Source of the DNA: Dipteris shenzhenensis
Taxonomy: Eukaryota > Polypodiophyta > Polypodiopsida > Gleicheniales
Strand: one strand, 5' to 3'
DNA: 64,000 nucleotides
Assembly (NCBI GenBank): GCA_047967505.1
Contig: CM106541.1
The notes under the pieces were generated by a model. It saw nothing but the letters and a program-made list of their open reading frames with translations. It searched no databases and had not been told where the DNA came from. Made by a program: the position numbers and the translations under genes. Of the stretch, positions 1-9,412 are shown piece after piece. Position 1 is the first letter of the stretch, and each line of letters begins with the position of its first letter.

Positions 1-546
1 TGTCTGTTTTCAATGAAACTTATATCAGCATGAAGCTCATCTCGAGGCGCATCTCTTTGTATACTTGAATCTCTAATATCATGTCTTTACTAAAAGTTAT
101 AGGCCTTTGTGTCTAATGATAGTTTGTAGAGTGTTTTGAGCTAAGTGTAAAGGTGTCTATGAAGGAGGTGCAATGTTTCCTCGGAATCTATCCATCCGAC
201 CTAATCAGCCCCTTCAAACTCCTCGATATATATCAGTTCATGTCATGTTGAGCCGCAAGATCTTCTTTCAACAACGTATCGCTCTTCTTTTCGATGCAAA
301 CCGGCTCGCTGAGATTATGGCCTCTGCTGATCCTTTCCTTCTCCCTATGCTTTTTGATTACAACATCACTTGGGATGTTACCATCTTCATTCTCATCTGA
401 GGGAGGAAAGTATGGTGTGGTATCTTGGCATAAAAGTTTGTTTTCTAATGTCCCATTCTCAATGATAAATATCTTTGGCTGTCAGTTCGAAAGCAGCAGG
501 AAGTGAAGAGGTGCGTGAAGTTTATTACCCCCAACTTCATGTCACA
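1..546 (+). repeat. LTR-a, 3' part of the 5' LTR of element 1
   Basis: The sequence matches the last 542 bases of LTR-c (8867-9408) and ends at the same GTCACA, after which the primer-binding region begins. The window cuts off the first three quarters. A short ORF (173-400, starting MFPRNL) recurs in the other LTRs but shifts frame between copies, so I do not call it a gene. Confidence 0.9.
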
Positions 547-551
547 TCTTT

Positions 552-569
552 TGGTGGAGACGCCAGGTA
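552..569 (+). other. Putative primer-binding site, element 1
   Basis: TGGTGGAGACGCCAGGTA begins five bases after the LTR end. Plant LTR elements usually have a TGG-initial primer site complementary to a tRNA 3' end at this spot. The corresponding site in element 2 (11493) differs by one base. I could not assign the tRNA from memory. Confidence 0.6.
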
Positions 570-621
570 CGTTTGGTATTGGATTCATCCCACCTTAGTA
601 AACGGTCTCGGGTGTGCTTGA

Positions 622-1120
622 TTGCATGTTATTCCTAGAAGAGGCATGTGTTTTGATGAGGTAAAGAAGATGCTTGGAAGAACTCCGTTAGAAGAGATGG
701 CAACCCGTTTAAGAGAACTTGAAGATTGTGAAGGTGATGCTCAAGCTATTCGCACAGTCACCATGATCATATCCTTTATGTTTGCACTGTTGAATATGTT
801 GGTGAATCGACAACGTCGGCAGCAGGCACAATGATAAATTGCAATTGTTCCATGCACTGGCAGCTTGGTGTAAAGAAGAGTTGAGTCTTTGGGTAGTTTT
901 CGACTATAACAGTGGAGTGGTGATTCTTAATGCTTTCAACTTCTTTTGCTATGCAAATGATGAAGATTACAATATCTTGAAGCTTTTATGTGCACTTCCT
1001 ATTGTGAGAAAGGTGATTCTAGAATGCATGTATACACAATGTTTTCATGGTGCTGGTTGGTCACTTATTTTTGAAGATTTTGTTGAGGATCACATTGTGG
1101 AGGGTTTTCAATATGCATAA
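622..1120 (+). pseudogene. Extra ORF region between primer site and gag, element 1
   Basis: Two adjacent open stretches (622-834 and 839-1120, in different frames) precede gag. The same two stretches with very similar peptides occur in element 2 (11500-12092). Recognisable pieces are MATRLRELEDCEG, FMFALLNMLVNRQ and NAFNFFCYANDEDYNILK. No known domain is evident to me. Ogre-type Tat elements are known to carry an additional ORF upstream of gag, so this could be the equivalent, or a 5' extension of gag. The frame break means it is not intact here. Confidence 0.5.
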
Positions 1121-1156
1121 TAAGTTGGTCTTGGTATACTAAGGCTTTGTGGGATC

Positions 1157-3277
1157 TTGTTCGGATCTTGTTTGGGATATTATTTGGATCTTGGTGTTTC
1201 CTTTTTGTGTTTCATCATGGTGAAGATTCTAGTGTTTCGAGGGACCCAAGGGGAAGACCCGGAGTCTTATCTTCGAGATTTTGTTCGAGGATGCCGGCTT
1301 TTTGGATGGTCCATGAAGGATCAGGCGGAGATTTTGCCTGATTTTCTTGAAGGTGTAGCCTTGAGTTGGCATGAGACCTGGCCGGACTCTACCAAGGAGG
1401 ACTGGGACCAAGTGGTGGCAGCAATGAAGCAAAGATTTGGGGCAGTGGAGTCGCCAAATGCTTTGATGTTGCAGTTGGACTGATTCTATCAAGGAGAGGG
1501 TGAGTTGGTCTCTGCGTTGGCAATCCGATATGAAACTTTATAGACAAAGTATGAAAGGGCAGCTTTGCGAGCTGTGGCATCGGCATCATCGGCCCCTCAA
1601 AGTCTCTCAGGGATGGAGCACTTAAAGATGAGCAAATCTATTATGGCTTTGGAGCCTCGTCTTCGCTCAAAAGTAATGAGTAAAGATCCAACAACATACG
1701 TGGAGGCACTTCGCATTGCAACCAAGAAAGAAGCTTCTCTTAAGATCGAATCCTCTTTTGTGTCTTCAACAGCTTCAACTTCTAAGGTGGAGGTAATGGG
1801 CACTCCTCAGGTACCAAAGTCCTCTGAGTTAGATCATAATATCTCCCAATTGATGGCAGAGTTTGCTGATTTGAAATTGCATTTGGTTAATGCACGACAA
1901 CCTAGAGCACCAAAGAGTGAAGATAGGCCTCGAGATAGGAGTGGGGTCACTTGCTATGAATGTAATGAAAAAGGTCACTATCGCCCCGAGTGTCCTAGAT
2001 TGAGAAAGAAAGAAGAAAAACAAGTATCCTTGTTAGAAGCTTCTTCAGGGGATGAGGAAAGAGAGGTAATGATGGCTAAACGGGGGCGTGGTAAAGCGAG
2101 AGAAGAAGAAGAAAGCAAGGAAGAAGTAGATGGGGAACATCAGGAAGAGGAACACCGTACTAAGAAAAAGAAGGCATCTAGAAGGAGAATTAGCCAGTCA
2201 AACTTTCCTTTAGGACAAGGAATTGGAAGCTATGACTTGTTGTCTGACCTTAAAGAAAAGGAAGCTCATATCACCTTTGGTCAATTACTTGCTTTGTCTC
2301 CAAAACTACGGAAGGAATGGGGAAAACTAGCAAGCACAAGAGTGTCAAAGAAGAAAAAGAAGAAAAGTACCATTCCTGTTGTTAAAAAGGTAGATATAGA
2401 TGTTGGTGATGATGTACCTGTGGTTGATGTGATCATTGATGGTCAAGTGATTTCTAATGTGTACATTGATGGAGGTGCATCAATTAATGTCATGAGTGAG
2501 AAGACCATGATAGATGCTGATTTAAAATACTCTAGTACTACCTCTCCTTATCGCATCAAATTGGCTGACAACACTAGGGTTAAGACCTTGGGAGTTGTGA
2601 AGAATCTAGAAGTGGATGTATGTGGAATTTCTGTGCCGACTACTTTTCAGGTGATCCCTACCAAGCCAGCAGATGCACATGCCTATCCATTGATTTTGGG
2701 AAGGCCTTGGCTACGCAAGGTGAAGGCTGTTCAAAAGTGGGATACTGGAGAATTGATTTTGCAGGGAAATGATAAGAAGGTGCGCTACAACATCAGAAGC
2801 CGCAAAAAGGAAATTGTTAAGGAGGAGTATTCAACATCAGAGAGTTCAAGCTCTGACTTAACCGATGAAGAAGAAGAGACAGGGTGTAGCTCCAAGGAGT
2901 CCAACTCAGAGGGTGAGGTGGAAGGAGTGGCCTTTGGTCTTTGTCTTGGTGCTGATCGGGATGAGTCAGGAAGGAACAAGGTGGTGGTGCAAGAAGATCC
3001 TGTAGAGACACTTCATGTGGAGGATGTGGAGCACACTAAACGACGCCAATGCAATGAAGAGCTTCTTGGTGATTCTCTATCAGGTAGTGAGAAGCTCCAG
3101 TACTTGGATATGCTAGATGATTTTCCATGTCTCTTTTCAACAAGCTATTCACAGGTTCGACCAGTCTCTCTTGTGGAGCACAAGATTGAGTTGAAGCCAG
3201 AAAGCAAGCCAGTTGTGCAACGCTTAAGACGATTGGGGGTGATCCAAGCTGAGGCACTAAAGAAAGAGGTAACATAA
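1157..3277 (+). pseudogene. gag-protease part of the element 1 polyprotein (two internal stops)
   Basis: One frame runs through 1157-3277, broken by TGA at 1481 and TAG at 1541. Element 2 has sense codons at both places. The N-terminal part is a retrotransposon gag domain (FLEGVALSWHETW, then MKQRFGAVESPNAL). A CCHC zinc knuckle, CYECNEKGHYRPEC, lies at 1952-1993. Lys/Glu-rich linkers follow, then an aspartic protease core YIDGGASINVMS near 2462, with DGGA in place of the usual D-S/T-G-A, and the C-terminal LILGRPWL motif. The frame ends at TAA 3275, where element 2 has CAA. RT would begin here but is interrupted 40 bases later. Confidence 0.85.
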
Positions 3278-3318
3278 CTACTTGAGGCGGGATTCATCTT
3301 TCCTGTTGATGATTCAGA

Positions 3319-4800
3319 TGTGACGCCAAAAATTGATATTTTTAACTTGGCATTGATATTGTTTTTCTCTATGTTTGATAAGAGTTTGAGTATCAAGTGA
3401 TAGCCTAGCGGCTCTCACTTATTTCTATTTTCTATGATATTGTATGGGATTGAGAGGATGAGTGGAATGGCTCATTGTAAATACCATAGGTATGAATTAT
3501 AAATACCTTGGTATGGGGTGAGAGTTATTTGTATATGGGATATTATGAGTTTTTTAGAAAATAGGAAGAGTGAGTCATATAAAGAGGTGAGCTCATGTCC
3601 ATGTGTTCCAATAATATAAGAGAGATCACATGCCAAGCGTGTGGAAGGCATGTGGAGGAGTGTGAAGTCAAGAGGAATCCTTCTAGAACTCCTATGTGGA
3701 ATAAGGAGGATGTGGACATGTGGAAAAGAGAGGGTCCCTATGGGCTCCATGTGGGGAGACTCTTGACTTTCTAAATATTTTAAGAGTCTTGAGCATCTTT
3801 TGATGGGACACATGGCAAGAGTAGCCAAAAAGGACATGGATGGTGACATACATGCTTATGTGATTGATGGGGAAAGGAATCTACAGGCAGCAATTGTAAA
3901 TGGGTGAAGAAGGGTAACAAAATCTCTATAAAAGGAGCCCTCCTCTCCCTTGTTCATCAATCTCTTCCACCATTAGGCCTCATGTTGCTGTAGCTCTAGT
4001 CTCCCCAAGCCTCTTCCATGAGCCTTCTCTCCCTCTTGTAGATATTCTCTTATGTAGACTCTTGAGTCTGTCTCTCTCTAGTTTATTCTCTCTCTATGAG
4101 TAGTCTTGGAGCTTCCGCTCCCTCTTGTATGTATGAAACCTCTTCTTCTCCCTTGTGTTTATAGTGTTCAAGTGGATTCTTACTCTATTTGTAATGAAGG
4201 TCACTTCAGGTTCTCTCTCTCTTGAGTGTCTCGTCCCTTTTCTCTTTTAAAGCCTTGAAAGTTCTTTCTATTCGGCCGCTCACTGTGCATACATGGTCCA
4301 TCTGTTTCCCGAGCCACCATGCAAGCTTCTTTCCCTCTTTTAGGCGACATCTATGAGGGGTGGATCGTTGATGAAGGTGGAGTCTTGAGGGAGCATCCTG
4401 CTCAGGCGAAATTAGCCTGGGTGGAGGGTAGTTTTCATGACAGTTTGACCCCCTGTTAGTTTTTTTCTCATAACTTTCTACTCGGTAGTCCGATTGTAAT
4501 GAAATTTATATTAGCACGAAGCTCTCTTCAAGGCGCATGTTTCTATGTGATCAGATCTTAAATCAGATACTACTGCAAAAAGTTATGAGTCTCTGTGTTT
4601 GACAATCTATCTTCATAATAGTTTTTACCCCTGTCTAGTAAATTGTTCATAACTTTTTGGCCGCTTCTCTGTTTCCTATGAAACATATATCAGCGCGAAT
4701 CTCTCTTTAAGACGCATGTCTCTATATACTTAGATCTTGAAATAAATACTGCTGCAAAAAGTTATGAGTCTCTGTGTTTTTCAGTCTGTTTTCATGACAG
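3319..4800 (+). repeat. LTR-b, 3'-truncated LTR fragment inside the RT region of element 1
   Basis: It starts with the full LTR head TGTGACGCC right after gattcaga, the point where element 2 continues into RT. It follows the LTR sequence through the TATA box and into the second internal 180-bp repeat, then stops near TTCATGACAG. Orientation is the same as the host element. It is followed by copia-derived sequence, so the segment is a composite insertion or a template-switch product rather than a clean solo LTR. Confidence 0.85.
3927..3935 (+). promoter_or_regulatory. TATA box of LTR-b
   Basis: TATAAAAGG lies in the conserved context AAATCTC..AGCCCTCC about 610 bases into the LTR. It is present in every LTR here that covers this position, and is the likely Pol II promoter element of the retrotransposon. 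Confidence 0.6.
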
Positions 4801-5611
4801 TGCATCCGTGATTGTCTGCCTCTCATAGGCATCAAGAGTGTGCATACCCTTTGTCAATGTTCCAATAATGACAATGGTGTTGTCATGCATGGAGCAAAAT
4901 GGTAACTATGGAAGGAAACTCAATATCTAGGAGTAGCAATAGGTGAAATGGATATGGGGCTCTTTTTAATTCTTGAAACATACAAGACATCTTGTACAAT
5001 AACAAAATCACTTAAAGTATAAGTGAGCTCAACTTGCCCAATACCTTTTGTGCGTACCCTCCCATCATTGGCACAAGTGACAATGCCCCATTTAGTTGCA
5101 TCACACAAAGATAAAAAAAATTGCTTGCAAGATGTGGTGTATAGACTAGAAGCACCACTATCAAAGTACCAATTTAAAGCATCAAAGGCTGCCATGCATG
5201 AGTCATCCATTGATGGACTATAATGGCATGTGACAAGATAAGCCCAATCTTGATGGGCAAGATTGTAGACTCATTCTTGTCCCTTGCAATAGAAGCATCT
5301 GTGGTAGTAGCAGGACTCCTTTTTAGAAGCAATGCACTTTTAGAACTCTAGAATGTCATGCCTTGGATTTCTTCAATAGTTGCATCTTTTCTTGTTCTTG
5401 GCTGTATTTTAAGAGAAATCCAAAGTGTTACCATCATTATTGGATTTGCTAGATGTCTTTTCCTTACCTTTTGCTTTGTGCTAGAAAGCAAGGGCTTGAT
5501 CCACATTCATAGATACAATCTAATTAGCATGGCTATGCGCTTCTTGTAGCAATAAATTGATAAAAGGTGTAGTGGTTAGGACTACCCCCATCACCACTAA
5601 CCTCAATGTAG
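4801..5611 (-). mobile_element. Ty1/copia gag-protease remnant, reverse strand
   Basis: Read on the minus strand, the frame over about 5300-4920 contains a degraded zinc knuckle (CFYCKGQ, a stop, then a histidine) followed by WYFDSGASS, the classic copia aspartic protease signature, and VTCANDGRV and VQDVLYVS, which are typical of the copia protease region. Stops and truncation on both sides make it a dead fragment. It sits between LTR-b and the resumed RT of element 1, which restarts at 5612. Bases 5301-5611 show no other coding signal. Confidence 0.7.
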
Positions 5612-7288
5612 TTGCAAATTCGTATTCGGGAGGAAGATCAAAAGAAAACATCATTCATCACACCTTGGGGAGTTTTTGCTTACAGAGTGACGTCTTTTGG
5701 GTTGACCAATGCACCAGCTACATTTCAAAGGTTCATGAGTCAAGTCCTAGAGCCTTACTTGGGAAAGTTCATACGGGTGTTTTTGGACGATTTTTGCATT
5801 TATTCTCGACGCATAGATCACATGGAGAAGTTAAAGATGGCCTTAGGTAGGATTGATGAAGCAAAAGGGTGTCTAAATCCTAGCAAGTGTCATTTGGCTC
5901 AAACAAAAGTAGTCTTGTTGGGGCATATTGTGTCTGAAGAAGGCCTGCAAATGGATCCTGACAAGGTTCAAGCAATCATGGCATTGCCAAGTCCTGAGAA
6001 TGTCACTGGTGTTCGCAGAATTCTAGGAAAGAGCAAGTATTATCAACGCTTTTGTGATGATTTCATAGAGATAGTGCATCCCATGAACTTATTGACAAGA
6101 AAAGGAGTTTCTTTCCAATGGGGTGTGGAGCAACAAGAGTCTTTCTAGCAACTTAAGGAGGCCATGAGTAAGGGCCCAGTATTGAAGCCCCCTGATTGGT
6201 CTCAAGACTTTTACGTAAATCCAAGTGTATCTTTGCATTCAGTTGGTGCTGTATTGCTACAAAAAGGAGAGGCAGGTAGAATGCAACCCATCTATTATGC
6301 CAGCCGACAGCTTACAGATGTGGAAACAAGGTATGAAGAAATGGAGCAGCAAGCTCTCTCTTTGGTGTTTTCTGTCAGAAAGTTTCGCTCCTATTTATTA
6401 CCTCGACCATTTTTCTTCCTTACCTCTCAGTCTGTATTAGCATATCTAGTTTGCAAGCCTAATCCTGGGGGGAGATTTGCAAAATGGTTGTCAGAGCTTC
6501 AAGAGTTCTCTTTCTCTTTTGTCACTGAAAATACCACTAGGTCCACTATGGCAGATTTGCTCACAAGACGGGAGGATCTAGGAGAAGAAAATAAATGTAA
6601 GGAGAACATTAAAGATGAAAGGGATACACCACCAACAACTATTGTTTTGTATTTTGATGGGGCTTTTAGACCTTCATGCCAACAAGGAGCCGGGGGGATA
6701 GTGTTGATGAATCCCAAAGGTCAAGAGGTATGGACAAGAGGACAAGAGCTTCCAGGTATCACAACTAACAATGCAGCTGAGTATAATGCTTTGATTCTTG
6801 GTTTGGAGGGTTGTCTTCAAAGTCAAGTTAACGAATTGGAAGTAAGAGGAGACTCTCAGCTTATTATAAAGCAAATGCAAGGCCATTACAAGACAAGAAG
6901 TCCTCATTTGAAGGAGCTTAATCAAAAGGCTATGGCACTATGTAGTCAGTTTGATTTTTGCAAGTCTGTTCATATAAACAGAAAAGAAAATCAAAGGGCA
7001 GATGAGTTAGCTAAAGCCATTGTAGTGCCAGACCGGGGGTTGGTTTCTTGGGTAGACACTGGATGGCCAAAACTACAAGATGTTCAGCAATATGTGGAAG
7101 AAGGCATGTTTCCTCGAGGGTTAACTCCACAACAGAAGCAGAGATTGGTTACTTTTGGCCACGCCTCCATAAGGATGTATATGAATGTCACGAATGGAAC
7201 CTATCAGCTTAAGGATGTTGATGGCATGGTGATACCCGGATGCACCAATGAGTATCGCCTTAAATTCTTCTATGCTCGACCACCTTGA
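5612..7288 (+). pseudogene. RT (C-terminal part)-RNase H-archaeal-type RNase H of element 1
   Basis: The frame is the same as gag, with one stop at 6146-6148. RT resumes at QIRIREEDQKK and keeps GLTNAPATFQRFM and the catalytic FLDD box, but the first catalytic aspartate region (CDGYSGY in element 2) is lost with the replaced 184 bp. The first RNase H (YVNPSVSLHSVGAVLLQ, YYASRQL) lacks the usual catalytic aspartate. The second RNase H keeps its acidic residues: YFDGAF, NNAAEYNAL, RGDSQLI and ENQRADELAK. The protein ends at FYARPP, before any integrase HHCC or DDE region. Confidence 0.85.
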
Positions 7289-7291
7289 GGG

Positions 7292-7338
7292 CCAGCAGAC
7301 CCTCTCTGACTAGAGAGGATCTGCTGGGGGGGGAAAGA
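7292..7338 (+). other. Stem-loop plus polypurine tract, element 1
   Basis: CCAGCAGA (7292) pairs with TCTGCTGG (7320), and inside it CCTCTC pairs with GAGAGG, giving about a 14-bp stem around a short loop just after the pol stop codon. A G-rich purine run ending GGGGAAAGA abuts the 3' LTR start and would prime plus-strand synthesis. The same arrangement recurs in element 2 at 16142-16188. Confidence 0.7.
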
Positions 7339-9408
7339 TGTGACGCCAAAAATTGATATTTTTAACTTGGCATTGATATTGTTTTTCTCTATGTTTGATA
7401 AGAGTTTGAGTATCAAGTGATAGCCTAGCGGCTCTCATTTATTTCTATTTTCTATGATATTGTATGGGATTGAGAGGATGAGTGGAATGTCTCATTGTAA
7501 ATACCATAGGTATGAATTATAAATACCTTGGTATGGGGTGAGAGTTATTTGTATATGGGATATTATGAGTTTTTTAGAAAATAGGAAGAGTGAGTCATAT
7601 AAAGAAGTGGGCTCATGTCCATGTGTTCCAATAATATAAGAGAGATCACATGCCAAGCGTGTGGAAGGCATGTGGAGGAGTGTGAAGTCAAGAGGAATCC
7701 TTCTAGAACTCCTATGTGGAATAAGGAGGATGTGGACATGTGGAAAAGAGAGGGTCCCTATGGGCTCCATGTGGGGAGACTCTTGACTTTCTCAATATTT
7801 TAAGAGTCTTGAGCATCTTTTGATGGGACACATGGCAAGAGTAGCCAAAAAGGACATGGATGGTGACATACGTGCTTAGGTGATTGATGGGGAAAGGAAT
7901 CTACAGGCAGCAATTGTAAATGGGTGAAGGAGGGTAACAAAATCTCTATAAAGGGAGCCCTCCTCTCCCTTGTTCATCAATCTCTTCCACCATTAGGCCT
8001 CATGTTGCTGTAGCTCTAGTCTCCCCAAGCCTCTTCCATGAGCCTTCTCTCCCTCTTGTAGATATTCTCTTATGTAGACTCTTGAGTCTATGTCTCTCTA
8101 GTTTATTCTCTCTCTATGAGTAGTCTTGGAGCTTCCGCTCCCTCTTGTATGTATGAAACCTCTTCTTCTCCCTTGTGTTTATAGTGTTGAAGTAGATTCT
8201 CACTCTATTTGTAATGAAGGTCACTTCAGGTTCTCTCTCTCTTGAGTGTCTCGTCCCTTTTCTCTTTTAAAGCCTTGAAAGTTCTTTCTATTCGGCCGCT
8301 CACTGTGCATACATGGTCCATCTGTTTCCCGAGCCACCATGCAAGCTTCTTCCTCTCCTCTAGTTGAAATCTATGAGGGGTGGATCGTTGATGAAGGTGG
8401 AGTCTTGAGGGAGCATCCTGCTCAGGCGAAATTAGCCTAGGTGGAGGGTAGTTTTCATGACAGTTTGACCCCCTATTAGTATTTTTCTCATAACTTTCTG
8501 TTCGTCGATGGTCCGATTGTAATGAAATTTATATCAGCGCGAAGCTCTCTTCAAGGCGCATGTTTCTATCTAATCAGATCGTGAATCAGATACTACTGCA
8601 AAAAGTTATGAGTCTCTGTAATTGATAGTCTGTTTTCATGACAGTTTTTACCCCTGTCTAGTAAACTGTCGATAACTTTTTGGCCGCTTCTCTGTTTCCT
8701 ACGAAACATATATCAGCACGAATCTCTCTTTAGATGCATGTCTCTATATACTTAGATCTTGAATCAGATACTGCTGCAAAAATTTATGAGTCTCTGTGTT
8801 TGACAGTCTGCTTTCATGACAGTTTTTACCCCCTTCTAGTAAACTGTCCATATCTCTTCAACCGTCTGTCTGTTTTCAATGAAACTTATATCAGCGCGAA
8901 GCCCATCTCAAGGAACATCTCTTTGTGTGCTTGAATCTCTAATATCATGTCTTTACTAAAAGTTATAGGCCTCTGTGTCTAATGATAGTTCATAGAGTGT
9001 TTTGAGCTAAGTGTAAAGGTGTCTATGAAGGAGGCACAATGTTTCCTCGGAATCTACCCATCCGACCCAATCAGCCCCTTCAAACTCCTCGATATATATC
9101 AGTTCATGTCATGTTGAGCCGCAAGATCTTCTTCAACAACGTATCGCTCTTCTCTTTGGCGCAGACCGGCTCGCTGAGATTATCGCCTCTGCTGATCCTT
9201 TCCTTCTCCCTATGCTTGATTATAACATCACTTGAGATGTTACCATCTTCATTCTCATCTGAGGGAGGAAAGTATGGTGTGGTATCTTGGCATAAAAGTT
9301 TGTTTTCTAATGTCCCATTCTCAATGATAAATATCTTTGGCTATCAGCTCGAAAGCAGTAGGAAGTGAAGAGGTGCGTGAAGTTTCTTACCCCCAACTTC
9401 ATGTCACA
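7339..9408 (+). repeat. LTR-c, complete 3' LTR of element 1
   Basis: It begins TGTGACGCC and ends CTTCATGTCACA, so the termini form the inverted repeat TGTGAC/GTCACA. It is 2070 bp long. Three tandem units of about 180 bp each start at 8452, 8633 and 8811 (TTTCATGACAG, then calls such as AAAAGTTATGAGTCTCTGTG). A TATA box lies at 7947. The preceding polypurine tract marks it as a 3' LTR. Confidence 0.9.
7947..7953 (+). promoter_or_regulatory. TATA box of LTR-c
   Basis: TATAAAG in the conserved LTR promoter context. The other LTRs have TATAAAAG here. Confidence 0.55.
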
Positions 9409-9412
9409 AAGA
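9409..9412 (+). other. AAGA junction between two complete LTRs
   Basis: Four bases separate the end of LTR-c from the start of LTR-d. AAGA is also the sequence just upstream of each 3' LTR, where the polypurine tract ends AAGA. It may be the last remnant of an internal region, or a 2-LTR circle type junction. Confidence 0.7.

Larger units (their letters stand above)
1..9408 (+). mobile_element. Ty3/gypsy LTR retrotransposon, element 1 (dual RNase H, no integrase; 5' end outside window)
   Basis: The layout is a partial 5' LTR (1-546), primer site (552), a short ORF region, gag-protease (1157-3277), RT-RNase H-second RNase H (5612-7288), stem-loop and polypurine tract, and a 3' LTR (7339-9408). 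Domain order protease-RT-RNase H is that of Ty3/gypsy. A second, archaeal-type RNase H after the first is known from the plant Tat group (Ogre, Retand and relatives). No integrase is visible. RT is interrupted by about 2.3 kb of foreign repeat (3319-5611). The 5' and 3' LTRs differ at many sites, so the copy is old. It cannot encode a working polyprotein. Confidence 0.88.

Noticed and set aside
173-400. Recurrent 60-109 residue ORF starting MFPRN in every LTR
   Set aside because: Length and frame change between LTR copies because of small indels; it reads as a by-product of repeated LTR sequence rather than a gene.
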